DNA of 64,000 bases from positions 2,126,257 to 2,190,256 of the forward strand of contig SCFE01000019.1 of the NCBI GenBank assembly GCA_004352715.1, read 5' to 3'. Within the stretch, counting starts at the first letter, position 1. Each line of letters starts with the position of its first letter. The position numbers were made by a program, and so were the translations under genes. This DNA comes from Hofstenia miamia. Lineage: Eukaryota > Xenacoelomorpha > Acoela. The notes under the pieces are model-generated. The model searched no databases and was not told the DNA's origin. It saw only the letters and a list, made by a program, of their open reading frames with translations. Shown here piece after piece: positions 43,209 through 56,064 of the stretch.

Positions 43209-44633
43209 TCATTGAGACATACAAATAACAAATGATACTGGTATGCTTGAAATTTCTACACCTTTGCACACATTTGCAGCAATTTTATCAAATGAAATTG
43301 GAGTATATTTAGTAATTCATGATAATTGGGTACAATTAGGTGCGAAATTCTTGGTGCAAAATATTCGCACCTCTTTGAAAAATTTACACAAACTATTCAC
43401 ACCCTTTTTATTATTTTGATAGGACAATACAATCTGTGTACATGAATATTTACATAAATTTATGTCTTAAATATCATTTATAATATGTTACTAAGGTTAT
43501 GGTTATATTTGCAGTAATTTACAAAACGTAATATAGAAATCGTCAATTGGTATATTAAAAGTCTGGCGCTTCTAATTAATTGCGGTGTTATTAAATGTTA
43601 ATAATGTATATATGCCCATACAAGGTTGGAACCGGAACTAGTAATGAATATGAGGTGTCACAAATTGTCCCAAGTATCCGAAATCATGGGCGAAAATGTC
43701 CATATTTACACATGGAATTCACTTAGGTGTACCAGTGTATTATGCGATTATTTAACCAATAGCATTTGATATTATCCAAATTTTTGGCGTTGAATTCACT
43801 CTGCTTTGTATGGTTAAGGGTAATTTTGATTATTTAATGCACTTTGTGACTGTTCGTAAAATTTTTGCTTATATTTAAACAATTTTAGGGAGTTTTGAAC
43901 ATTTTCTATAGCATTGACAATGACTTTAAATTTCCATTCCATAAAATGATTTCCATTGACATAATCTGGAAATGGAATGGAAATTTTCATTTCTATTTGC
44001 AACCCTGGGAACCTGGTGTGGTTTTTCAGCTATCACATCGAGCAGAAAATAAAAGCAAAATTTTTGAGATGTCAAATGCAAAAGGCTGTAGTTTTTTTAT
44101 AAATTTAGCATATGAACAATCTCCAATGGAAACCCAGAAAGCCAATATGTGGTTGAAATACATTGAAAGGCCTTTTTCACTTCTGAAAAAGCAAGAAACT
44201 TTAGAATGCATGCTGTAATCACGGCTGGCATTTGGCTGTAATATAATCAAAACGACGTCATAAATACACCCCGCCCAGGCCAACACTTGATGTAACAAGT
44301 CGCGTTTGATAACCAATTCAAAGAATTAGTTATCTTAAAGTTTTCTAAAACATTTTGTCTTTTTGATAATTTAAAAAAATTACATTATTCAAATATAATG
44401 ACCCCATTAAATTTAAGCAAACATTTTTCTATTTCGCAAAATCAATTATTGAGGTGTACTAATTTCCAGAACAAGCCTACATTAATAGAAATGTGTATCT
44501 AAGGTTCTTACTTTGAGATCGAGTATTTCTTACTTGTAAGACACTAATTTGTTTGGTGAACTGTTCGCTGCAAATTTCCTTTTTGTTCATTTCGAAACAA
44601 ATGAAATAGTTGTAAGGCTACAAAGATAATTTC
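43209..44633. other. No gene confirmed
   Basis: AT-rich. Overlapping frames on both strands at 43895-44316 look like chance; neither shows a domain. Confidence 0.35.
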
Positions 44634-44943
44634 TGAAATTTTTCATATTGTACACCAATTACTGCATGTAGGAGTATTTATTGCTTCCTTTCGATTTTTA
44701 TTCTACAAATTGCTAGGCCGTGAAAGAGGAAGGTCACAATATTGAAAGAAATCAACTTCTTCCACCTAGATATTTTTGCTTTTCGTCAAAAAATAATGTA
44801 TATATATATANTGAAATTTTTCATATTGTACACCAATTACTGCATGTAGGATTATTTATTGCTAGGCCGTGAAAGAGGAAGGTCACAATATTGAAAGAAA
44901 TCAACTTCTTCCACCTAGATATTTTTGCTTTTCGTCAAAAAAT
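44634..44943. repeat. Duplicated segment across the single N at 44811
   Basis: 44634-44800 is repeated at 44812-44943. The second copy lacks the 28-30 bases of GCTTCCTTTCGATTTTTATT and following, between two ATTGCT words. A length difference plus a single N suggests two alleles placed in tandem. Confidence 0.75.
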
Positions 44944-45019
44944 AATATAAAGTAAAGAACATATTTCAATAGGGAATAGGTGAGTAGTCACAACTATAAT
45001 GTACATATATATACTTATA

Positions 45020-45795
45020 TCAGGCACTTTGTCACTTTTTGTTCATTTATATTCGGCACTTTGTCATTTTTCCATTTATACTGTATTTGACGCTTTGTCC
45101 GCTTTTCGGCGCTTTGTCAATATACAAGAAATATATATTAGCGCTTTGTCAGTAAAAAACTATTGTGGCCCTTTTTTGCAAAAAAACTTCATTTTTATTA
45201 AATAAAAATATTTTTACACAATGAAGCGCATAAACTGTCTGTAAAAAGTGTTTTATCAGTGTAAAACATCAAATTTATTACATACATCAATGAATAGGCT
45301 TGGACATTTCATTTCAAAAATCTATTGATACAAAGCTGTATTAACATTTTCAAGCACTAAATTAAAACAAAAAACCACTACTTAGCTAATGACAAAAGTG
45401 TAGTAACCAAAATTAAAACAACAGTTCTTGTAAACTAAAATCATTTGAAGGTTTATTTATTATTTTTCCCTTGCAACATTTCATTTTTGGGCAAGATTTA
45501 GAAGGTCTCATTGACAAGAAAACATGGGCTTTCATTTAAGGCATTGCAATAATAATCTATGTAATTTTTGATTCGTTTTGGGAAAGCGACAAATAAAAAA
45601 TACAACATATCGGATGGTTAAATCAGCAGATTGTAGCATTGTTACTTTCAAGATTTTTGGAGGGAAAATTCTTGTTTTTGTTAGTCAAATGATTTCTAAT
45701 ACCTTTGTTCTTTTAAAATTTATCAATTCCTAAGCGTTATCCGTATTCTGTTTTTGTGCAATAACAGAAAACCTGAAAAAGACAAAGCGCCATTA
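45020..45795. repeat. Candidate transposable element with GGCGCTTTGTC subterminal repeats
   Basis: Between 45023 and 45151 the word GGC(G/A)CTTTGTC occurs about five times with 20-40-bp spacing, and GACAAAGCGCC, its inverse, occurs at 45781-45791. Direct subterminal repeats at one end and an inverted copy at the other are features of some DNA transposon ends. A diverged second copy of the left part is at 46821-47060. No protein was found, and the superfamily is unknown. Confidence 0.4.
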
Positions 45796-45942
45796 AAAAT
45801 ATACATAAAGAGTTATAGAAAGGCGATTACAATTTTCAATTTGACTGACAAACTTAAAATTGTAAACCAAACATTAAATTGTTTGAATTCTCGAGTTTGT
45901 AAATTGGTTTAGTAAACTCTGAAGTCAAGTTGGTCTTGATCA

Positions 45943-46137
45943 ATGTCGTTATTAAATTTGCTACTTCTTATCTCAGTATATTATATACAGCTTGGAATTT
46001 ACAATGTTTCAGCTATACATCATTGTCATAAATTAGAAGAATTTCAGAAGAGGTTCGCATGCTGCATAAATACCATCCTCTTTCATTCTGGTTCCCATAA
46101 TAAATGCATTGAATTTGCAAATGCCCCTTTGAACTGA
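45943..46137 (+). pseudogene. Possible LINE RT C-terminal fragment
   Basis: 64 codons ending with HKLEEFQKRFACCINTI. The LE.FQKRF..C pattern, with a preceding hydrophobic stretch (LLLISVYYIQLGIYN), resembles the region just after the RT thumb in CR1/jockey LINEs. Too short for certainty. Confidence 0.35.
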
Positions 46138-46375
46138 TATATGGAGATTACATTAAGTTTTATGTTAATTTTGTAAAGTGTGTGGATTTATAACTTGAAA
46201 ATTTACTTTGAACCAATGTCTATCATCTATTATTTATTCATAAGCAAATAGCTATGAGCAAGTTAGTTCAGAACAGATTGAAACTTTTAGAACAAGGCAG
46301 CCAGCAATTGAAAACTACAACAGTACCTTGACAGTGATGTAGACGAGCATAGTTGTTTCATGAGAACACAAATAT

Positions 46376-46437
46376 ATATTATTATTAATAATAATAATAA
46401 TATTATCATTATTATCATTATTATCATTATTATTACT
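46376..46437. repeat. (ATT)n microsatellite
   Basis: Imperfect ATT/ATA/ATC trinucleotide tract. It gives a misleading poly-Asn/Ile start to the frame that follows. Confidence 0.9.
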
Positions 46438-46819
46438 TTTAAAAATCCTCCACCTTCACCAACAGAACCTGCAAAGATGGAAAGCTTTCCTCGACCTCAG
46501 AAAACAGTAAAGAATATTAAGCCCAACACCACTTCATTAATAATTGGTAGCAGCATCTTAAAGTCTGTGCGATCAAACAATCTGTTCTCTAACCAAGTCA
46601 CAACAATTCATTCTTATCCAGGTCACAACTCCAAGCGCTTAGCTGAAAAAATCTCTCAATATCCGAAGGTTCATATCAATTCAGTCTTCATAAACACAGG
46701 TCTCATCGATGCTCTACATTCCCTTGATGTCCCAACTTTCAAATCCAACATTAATCACATTGTTTCGCTGATACGTCTCAAATTTTCTCCACGCTTTATT
46801 TATTTTTTGGAAATCACGC
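46438..46819 (+). pseudogene. SGNH-hydrolase-like domain, N-terminal fragment
   Basis: Open frame up to the N at 46820. TSLIIGSSILKSVRS resembles block I (GDSL-like nucleophile region), VFINTGLIDALHSLD resembles the GxND block in worn form (N is lost), and a beta strand FSPRFIYFLEI precedes the break. A proline-rich lead (PPPSPTEPAK) comes first. Such esterase domains occur in LINE ORF1. The complementary C-terminal kind is at 31504-31839. Cut by a contig join. Confidence 0.4.
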
Positions 46820-46820
46820 N

Positions 46821-47060
46821 TATAATAACATTTATATCGGGCATTTTGTCATTTTTTTTTCCATATATATTGGGCGCTTTGTCATTTTTCCATTTATATT
46901 TGACTCTTTGCTCTTTTTTCCGCTCTTTGTCAATATACAAGAAATATATATTAGCCTTTTGTCAGTAAAAACATATTATGGCACTTTTTTTGCTAAAAAA
47001 CTTCATTTTCATTAAACAAAAATATTTTTGCACATAAGAAGCACATAAACTGGCTGGGAT
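46821..47060. repeat. Second copy of the GGCGCTTTGTC-repeat family
   Basis: Starts right after the N at 46820. It contains GGGCATTTTGTC, GGGCGCTTTGTC and CGCTCTTTGTC in the order of 45023-45151, then the shared ACAAGAAATATATATTAG and AAAAACTTCATTTT landmarks. It is clearly diverged from the first copy, so this is a repeat family and not an allelic echo. Confidence 0.65.
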
Positions 47061-49455
47061 GTCTTTTGTCGAAATGGTTATTATTTTTGGGCAAATTATA
47101 ATCTTTTTCTATTCAAAACACTAATTATAAGGTCTAGTAATAAATTGATGCATATCAATTTGTAGTTATTAGTGTTGATGTCAGCATTTTATGTTTTATA
47201 TCTAGATTTTTATATTTTTATATTAAAATAAATGTCAATATATATATATATATATACGTATGTTAATATTAGTATTGCAAGCAAATCATATGAAATTTAA
47301 AAAAAGAATGATTAAATCTATAAATGCAAAGTTCTCTGTTATATAATATAAAATTATAAGTACTTAGGTATGCTAAGGTATTAGCGACAATGACTGCGTC
47401 AATGGAAAGCATCGAATTCCCTGTTGTAACTCTATGCAATCAGAACAAGTTATTGAAGTAAAATACTAAGAAGATTGTTACATTAAAATCTCTTAGACAA
47501 CTAGATGATTATGTTATAAGTGAGGTACAAGCAGTGTACACCTAATTTCTTTCAAATCGGAATCTTGACATGGACGAAAGTGATAATGTATGATTTTATC
47601 GTATCTTAAAGTAATACGCTTGAATTGTTATTCATTAATGCATCAATACTAAGATTGTACATGTACATGTACGTGCTACACTATCATTAGCCAATGAAAT
47701 TATTAACTGCAAAAAATTAATATGTTTTTATGATTTTGGTTCAAAGTTTATGAGACAAAATTGTCAGACACCCTCTAAGCAAAACTACTGTTGTTGTAAT
47801 TTTTTATATCCACAAAACTATAAATGCAAAAATGATTTGAAATTCTAACATCTTCGAATATTCCCATACTCAAATTTTCAAGTTTGAATAAAAACATACA
47901 CCCGATAATATAGAAAGGATTATGAATAATAAATTGTTTATTGCAACTAAGTTACCTTCGAAATAGTTTGAGGGCATTGACCTGTAAAAAATTGTTTGTT
48001 CTGTTTTTCTCTTCATATAGACTAACGCTGAGCTTGAAAATTGGGAAAAACTAACATTTTTCAAAATTCTATGCTAAGAGTGGAAAATTTCTGTCCCCTT
48101 CATAATCTCTTCAACTTGTCAATTGTAATGATCGAAGACCTTTCTCTAGTTCAATATTAGGGCAAGTTACTGTGAAAATTAATGAATTCTTGACATAGGG
48201 CTGGGCATTCTTTTCTTTTATAATAAAGTACTTTATTAATGCTATTTTCTTCCTTTCAAAAGTGTCACATGGTCTCCACTTCCACTTCATTACACATACT
48301 AAAAATATATATTTTACCGAATAAGAAAAGCAGGAGAAATTCGAATCTGAGCTCAGAAAGATCGTAAAATTATGCTCTTTTTGCCAATTTTTTTCATGAA
48401 TTTGACAACAGGGCATATGGTGAAGTTATTATCAGACATCGCTTCCTTAGTGATATCACAAAATGTTGTTAGGGTAACGAAACACTGTAGGAATTGACAG
48501 CACATGGGTAATTAACTTATGCATTGTATATGAGTGAATTGATAACGCAAAATAAAAATATTTTAATTCAATCTTAAGTCTTATTGAAAACATCTTTAAA
48601 ATTTCGATATTGTTGTATATCATCATATTTTAGGTTTTACGCAGACCTATAATGGTGACAATTCTTTGATTAGTTCATCAGTCAATATTTCATCTACGTA
48701 ATTTTTCTCTAGTTCACTTACATAAGAATTATATTAATATATTCAATTTTTAACTGAATAATATATTGGTCTGTGTTTATCTTGTTGCAAAATACATGTA
48801 CAATAAAAGTATCACTTTGTCTGCGTCACATTATGAAAGATTGTATAGTAGACACCTATGTCCTATGAGTGAAAACAAAATATTTCAAAAAACATTTGTT
48901 TCGTAAAAATCGAAAGTTTAAACGTTCGTAATGTAAAGAAAACATTAAAACATGGCGCTATTAATTATGTAATTATCTGCAGAATATCCCTACAAGTTGA
49001 GGTAAAATATTGGAATCACCACCTTTGAAATCTAAAAACTCTTTTTTAGGAATTGTAAACTCAACTAGGTTTTCGCATAGCATAGTAATTTGGTGTTTAC
49101 GCTATTCTAGCACTACTAGATCATTTATGCTATGAATGTTTTAATGAAACATTTGCTCTGAAGAACTGTGTTCTACTTCAAGTGGAATTATTAACCACGA
49201 ATAAATTAATAAACTAATAAATATTAGAGGAGTTGTTAATATAAAGATATAGTGCATGACTACCCTTTATTTTGAAGGAAAACAAAACTAATAAATATAA
49301 ATTATTTAGCAATAAAAATTCATGGAACATTTATGCAGAGCAGACAATAATTCATAATATACCCTTTTTAAGATCAGTAAAAAAGTAAAAATGACGATTT
49401 CTTCTGTAGAAATTTCATTCTCAGTAATGAAAACTGTTCTGAATTAGAATTGCCT
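47061..49455. other. AT-rich region, no gene seen
   Basis: Contains a short (TA)n tract at 47237-47256. Short frames such as 48111-48416 (minus) show no domain. Confidence 0.4.
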
Positions 49456-49567
49456 TATGAACCACCAAAATGTCACCGACACCCCCAAATCGCTATTTTT
49501 ATGGGTGGACCCCCAGCAATATTTCATGGAGCCTAGGGTCCATGTAGATCCCGGTCAAGAATCACTG
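49456..49567 (-). mobile_element. hAT-like element end (remnant)
   Basis: Read on the minus strand from 49567: CAGTGATTCTTGACCGGGAT, then GGACCCTAGGCTCCATG and GGGGGTCCACCC. CAGTG.TTCT.(A/G)ACC with following GGGGTCC words is the typical end of Charlie/MER5-like hAT elements. The other end was not found. Confidence 0.5.
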
Positions 49568-49784
49568 GTCTAGCGCCATTAGTGTCAAGTTATTTTATTA
49601 TTTTTGTTTACCTATAATTAGGGGTGTACTTGAGAGGGTGCTCAGGGGGGCTCAGCCCACCTTGTTAAATTTATATTAGCATTCGAATTTTGGATTTTAT
49701 TTGTTGAGAACCTAAATTATGGTCAAAATATATCGTAAAAATATAAAACTCAAGATAAGAGTCCCCCTTGTTAAGTACTAAGGA

Positions 49785-49785
<1 letters not shown>

Positions 49786-49820
<35 letters not shown>
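49786..49820. repeat. (TA)n microsatellite
   Basis: About 35 bp of alternating TA. Confidence 0.95.
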
Positions 49821-49824
<4 letters not shown>

Positions 49825-52800
49825 TAGGCTTCGGGATGAGCAACTCCGTTATTGGCTTAGGATGGTAGAGCCCTTTCAAATGAAAATTAGGTTTAACATT
49901 CATGAAATGTACATAGCAAGAGTTTGACCTAAATGCAAACCAAGCCAACATGTTTTGAATTTGACTTACTATATAGGGACTCAAGAAATAAAAAACTACA
50001 GGAGGTGATAATCGAAATTAACTCCCTAAGGTTAGGGATGAAAAACAGTATTGAGATAGATAATACAAATTGAGACATGATGTAGGGTAGTACTGTTTAT
50101 TTTCCTATAAGGAATCTTTAGCTTGTGATAGAACTTCTACATGATGCTGTGTGGAATTAGTGGTCACAACTCTTGTTGGAATCTAAAGATAGTAAAAGAT
50201 AGCTATGTTCAATTACTGATCAGTCGTTTTGTTGGAATCCGGAGGTTGGCTAGGTATACTTGTTTTTTCTTATTGCTATGGAGCACCCGTTTTGATGAAG
50301 TCAAATGACCAAATAGTTAGCCGCAAATGACCAAATATCACTTCTGGGAGTGCTATTACTGGATCCTACCATATTAGCTGCAATTTAAATTTACATATCA
50401 TGCGTTCATGTTGCTAAATTGTAAGCATTTTTCAGTTCTGCTTAGGCATGTTATTTCTGTAAATATTTAGTTCTGTTATATTTTAGTTATATTTTGTTAT
50501 AAATAGGGCAACTCTGTGCGTGATCATCTAATTAACTTTCGGTTTCTGTTAAATTCAGTTGCATTTACTACTATCGTTCATTTACAATTGTGCGTAGCTA
50601 AATCCTATCCGAAGGGAAGGGGGCTTATCAACAGGTATTGGCACGCAGGTCAGCTCGCGGTTCTACCAGGGGATATGATGCTTCTTTCTTGTGGACTTTA
50701 GTTTCTTTGTTCCTTGTTAATTCTCAAATTTGATGACTGAGTCCATGCCTGGCATTGGCAGTAATTGCCATGTGTATTTCAATTTCTCCGTAGATGATCA
50801 ATGACATGTAATTTTACTGCTCTGCTATTTACTCTCAATTGTTGCTATTCATTACAATGTTTTGCTTAATGTGTACGTTAGTGCTATTCATTACAATTGT
50901 ATATAATATATGGTGAATGGAATTTTTTCTTTCTACTTCATAGTATATGCTAGTAAAGTAATTTGGATTAACTTGGTTTCAGCTAATGTTAGACAACCCT
51001 TAATGATGCTAGAATATATGGTCAGAATGAAATTTCAAAATAATTTTTCATGATTATTCCCGGACCTTGAAATTAATGTCTATGTGAGTACTTAAAATTT
51101 GGCAAAAATGATTTTTACCAATTGGAAAGAAATACTGCTTAAAAATGACAATTTCTTTTAAAATAGAAAATTAAATTTAATTGGGCATTTTTGTATGCTT
51201 GTTGTTATTGTTTAAAATAAAGAAATTCTTTCTGTTTACCATTACCAAGTTAAAATCAATATGAATGCTAAGCTTGCTATCATTTCTTTCAACCACTTGT
51301 TGGGCTGGTGTTGGTTTAAACTGCAATGTTTAAGATATTTATCAATATAAAAGTTTGCTATTGTTACATTTAAAACATTGCTCTGATGGCAAAATCCATC
51401 TTTTGCCATTAGTGGGCCACTTGTGGACCACCAATTAGCCACCAGTTAGCCGCTGGTGCACGGGTGGCCAAATCCCGCCTGATAGCTCACCGTTTTTGCC
51501 ACTGGTGACCGCCAGTGGTTGGCTACGTGGGTTTACTTTTCTGTTCCGTTATTAAACAAAGTTTAGTAAGAAATCTGTTAAACACATCTGTTAAATATAC
51601 ATTCTAGTTTTTGGTAAACTTAATAATATGGTTAACACTGCAATGCAAACATGATTCTATACAATTTATAGTATTAAATTAAAAAAATCATTTCAAAATT
51701 TTCAATTTCCGAACATTTTTCACAGGTTTAGTGCTTTTTGTCAATCAAAATTGAATTATTTTAATTTACTCTATTAGAAAGGTACATCTGCCATCTGATT
51801 GGTTGATGAACAAAATTTTATTCACTCGCAAACTACGCTGCCTATTAAAATGAATTGAAGTTACTTACTTTTACACTGTGGACAACTAATTACTTGCTAC
51901 ACACGTTTACTTGAGAAAATGTGAAGAAGACATTGCAAATCAATTGATTTGATATCAATATGTTGATATCAATTCAAATCAATATCAACTGCAACCGTGA
52001 TAAAAATTTTAGCAATTTATGTAAGTTTTTCAATTCCTATCAAGTTTTGTAATTTATGGAAGAAATTTGCAGGATCTTGCCAATTATTGGAAGTTTCGTT
52101 GACTAGGGTTTCTACCTTGAGCAAACACGCTTGAATGGGTCTACTACAAGCTGCGAATTAAAGGTTGATAAAAAAGAAAACCGGCGATGATATCAAATTC
52201 GGGCATCTTAATTAATTTGTGATTTATGAGCGTTTAAATATTCATTACAGAAAACATCACAAATGAATAAAATGCATGTGCCTAAGCCACAATTTATCAT
52301 TGTGCAATGTAATGATCCTGACCAGATGCTATTAATCTTGAAGTCAACCTTCAACATAATGTGATAGATAGACCAAACTTGAGCACTTTTATGAAATGTA
52401 AAATTCATTTAAATCTTTCAAATCTTATTTGATATAATTTTAGTTTCATTATGGCACTGCTAAACAAAAAATCAAATTTTTGACCAATTCTACATTTACT
52501 TGTTTAGTTTCTTTGAAAATTTGATACTAGATTTAGATTTTTACATTTCATGTAACCGTAAAACTCTTAACATCGCCCAATTAAGACAAAACTATCAATT
52601 TCTGCTGCAATCTGCATTAAAAATGAAAACTCTACAAATACAGTCGCTGGGACCATACGTTTAGGGAGATAAACATTTAAACTAAGCCCATAGAAGGTGG
52701 CAAAGTAGAACCCAATCCATAGAATAGAATATTGTATGATAGAAGAGAAGAATATACATTAAATGTGCAAAAAATTGTAAAGAATAACTCTAATGCGCAC

Positions 52801-54640
52801 TAGAAATATTGTCAAAGGGAAAGCACTATTTATAATTATAGTCTTGGGTTGTGCCGACAACATTAATTAACGACCAAGTTGGGTAGGTTTTGATGTTAAT
52901 AAGAATTCTTTAATGGTTACCATAAATTTCTTACATCCATATGTGTTTGTTATATTTGTATGTAAAATTCAGTACAAAGCCTTATAGCTGTATTAATAAT
53001 AAAAGAACTTTTCATCGATTTTTTCCTGAATTAAACTGGTATAACTGGTATTAGTATTACCTTAGCAATGTCAAAGAACTCAAAAAAGTCGAGCACAATT
53101 AAAATATAACTTCTTTATTCAAGCTCTTTTGAAACATTAGTGGTAGATTTTGTGAAGTTATGAACTGAAAAATCCGTTTTTATGTAAACATTGGGTTGGG
53201 GCACAGTTTCTTGGGACTAGTTAACAAACTAAGAATTGCCTTAATAATTATCCGTTGCAAAATTTTGAAAAAACATTTAAAATTAACCAAGTGAAGCAAA
53301 TATCAAATAGATTTCTCATTGTGTAGTTTGAAAATGTATGTTTTCTATGGAATAATACAGTTCTAACGACCTAAAATTCCACGAGCGAGGTTTTCTGAAT
53401 GCTTTTAAATTAATACATTTATTAATAGCAATTATGTGAACAATTGAACATATTCAAGAAATATACAGTTTTCGGAGATCCCACCTTACCATAAACACAT
53501 GTATGTAACTGACATTGAAACAAGGTTGTTAAGACAAAAGAAATTTTAACCTTTTCACGTTAAAGCGCTCTTGTTTTACATTCATAAAAATGCCTTCCAA
53601 AATATTAAATTAAATATTAAATATAAACAATTTCAATTAGATTAATTATTTTTTTTATAAAAAAGGTCACTAGAATAATTAATTGGCACGCTTGCTGATT
53701 AAACACAAACAGATTACTGATTTCAGTTTATTTCATCTAATTAATCCCAACCAGTTGGTATGTATAGTTGTTTCACAATAATACTTATTCTCCATGGGTG
53801 TTTTTTTATGTAGCGCGAGTTTATGCGATTTCGAAATGTAAATTTTGTATATAAGTGCTGCTCAATGAAAGTCAATAAGCAATTCATTTCGTAGAATTAA
53901 AAAATTGTAAATTTAGATTTTTATGGAATTTTCTCTAGTCCTATTCTTAAAAAAATTAGGGATTAGAAATTCTTTCCTATTCAATGTATACAGATTCCTA
54001 TTCAAATGATATTTTTTGTAGTGACCACTACAATTATTGATTACTCATATAATTTCATATTCATTGATAAATTGTGGAATCACTCATTGAAGAACCCAAC
54101 GTTAACAGAGAATGTTCTACACATGCTAAATATATTGAAGTGAACGTTACCTTATGAACTAAGTTGAAATTTCTTATAGACTTAACAGATGTGCAAATTT
54201 TGTTATATTCAAAGAATGACTTTTCAAAAAATGTATAAATTTGCGACTTTTGGAAAGCCTTTGCTAAAAATACTCTATTGTTAAAATTGCATTCAAAATG
54301 TATGAAGCAAAAAGCTTAATTGTGTGGCTGACTATAGGCGTCATATGTTATATATTTAAATGCAGTGATTTGCATCGATTCAGAAACATTATTTGGCTAA
54401 AATATAAAATATCTCTTCTGCGACAGCTACACAAGAGCCAAATCTAAACTTCCACGTTTCAAATTATATTTTACTATCATCATTTCATTAAAAAATTGTT
54501 GTTTCCAAAATTTTGGGGTAATTCATGATTTTCACACAGTGTATTGCATGTAATTGAAAATAAAGAAATGTTTGCATTTTTATGTTACTTCTGCGACATT
54601 GACATTGATTGGTTATGTGTAATATTGTAGATTTATTGTT
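49821..54640. other. Long region without recognised genes
   Basis: AT-rich throughout, with only short frames lacking domains. Exceptions: a GC-richer island at 51405-51535 with repeated CCACT/CCAGT/GGTGGCC words, and imperfect GATATCAAT/ATTGATATC palindromes around 51945-51995. Confidence 0.4.
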
Positions 54641-54641
54641 T

Positions 54642-54675
<34 letters not shown>

Positions 54676-54688
54676 ATATACATATATA
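54642..54688. repeat. (TA)n microsatellite at the left of a mariner-like element
   Basis: Interrupted TA tract ending ATACATATATA before CAGTTTTGGCC. Confidence 0.9.
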
Positions 54689-55602
54689 CAGTTTTGGCCA
54701 AAATGATCCTCCCACCTCTTAAATTAGGGAGCAGAATTTAAAGATATGGATATGGTACCTTTATTACAAATATGTTATTTAAGTGGACGCAATAAGTAAT
54801 CAAATGATTATCTTGTGTACAAATGACGTAAACATAAAGAAAGAAAAGGCTTTTAACAAGTTATTGCTCATCAGCTTCCCTTACACATTCATTAGATAAT
54901 TGAATTCTTCATGGAAAATATGCGTTAGTAAGATAATTTTTGTGAGGTAAATACTTCCATGGCACAACTAAACTGTTCAACGTTCGATAGAATAATGTAA
55001 GCGAGAAATACGGAATGGCTTCAATTAAATAATAATCTTACCTTCGTACGCCCGCACTGTTTTGCTGTGATTGTCATCACTAGAATAGCTAAAGTCGTAA
55101 ATACAAAAGATATGCATAAAAAATATAGAATTTGCNATATATATATACATATATACAGTTTTGGCCAAAATGATCCTCCCACCTCTTAAATTAGGGAGCA
55201 GAATTTAAAGATATGGATATGGTACCTTTATTACAAATATGTTATTTAAGTGGACGCAATAAGTAATCAAATGATTATCTTGTGTACAAATGACGTAAAC
55301 ATAAAGAAAGAAAAGGCTTTTAACAAGTTATTGCTCATCAGCTTCCCTTACACATTCATTAGATAATTGAATTCTTCATGGAAAATATGCGTTAGTAAGA
55401 TAATTTTTGTGAGGTAAATACTTCCATGGCACAACTAAACTGTTCAACGTTCGATAGAATAATGTAAGCGAGAAATACGGAATGGCTTCAATTAAATAAT
55501 AATCTTACCTTCGTACGCCCGCACTGTTTTGCTGTGATTGTCATCACTAGAATAGCTAAAGTCGTAAATACAAAAGATATGCATAAAAAATATAGAATTT
55601 GC
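54670..55602. repeat. 466-bp tandem echo across the single N at 55136
   Basis: 54670-55135 and 55137-55602 read the same, including unique-looking sequence such as CTTCGTACGCCCGCACTG. A single N at the junction marks this as a contig overlap that was not merged. Confidence 0.9.
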
Positions 55603-55781
55603 CGTTGACAATCTTTGTTTTTTCCCTATAAGTATTGTAGTATTATAATTGTTTGTTATAATAAATGTTGTTGCAGATTATATTTTTAAACCACGGTTTG
55701 TAATAATAAATTCACGAGTGATATTTAGACAGTACTTTCATTTTTCTTAATATTTTATGAGGTGTGCGACTCTTTTTGGCC

Positions 55782-55787
<6 letters not shown>
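55156..55787. mobile_element. Tc1/mariner-like non-autonomous element
   Basis: Left end CAGTTTTGGCCAAAATGATC. The right end, read inverted, is AATTTTGGCCAAAAAGAGTC followed by GCACACCTC against CTCCCACCTC. The shared TTTTGGCCAAAA core lies in inverted terminal repeats, and the element is set in (TA)n sequence, as expected for TA-targeting elements. About 630 bp; no transposase frame. The partial copy at 54689-55135 is the assembly echo. Confidence 0.65.

Positions 55788-55816
<29 letters not shown>
55788..55816. repeat. (TA)n microsatellite
   Basis: Alternating TA at the right end of the mariner-like element. Confidence 0.95.
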
Positions 55817-55819
<3 letters not shown>

Positions 55820-56064
55820 GTATGTCGTCGTAACATAAATTCGTTAACTAAATAACTGGTTAAAGTTAAATATTAACTTTTAAAATTGAATTGCCATTAA
55901 ACTAACCAAAAAATATGTTTTTTATATTTTGCTCAGTGAACCTGTCAATCAAGACTTGCACCTGTGCAAAATATAATTAGTAGCTGCTTACATTTAATGT
56001 TACAGAGCAGTGAAATAAAATTAGTTATATTTTCGACTCTATGTGTTGTTTGAAATTTTTTTAG

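Noticed and set aside
43895-44316. Overlapping frames of about 100 codons on both strands
   Set aside because: No domain in either; AT-rich chance frames are likely.
49778-49984. Frame ending in repeated YIYIYI
   Set aside because: The end is translated (TA)n microsatellite, and the start has no support.
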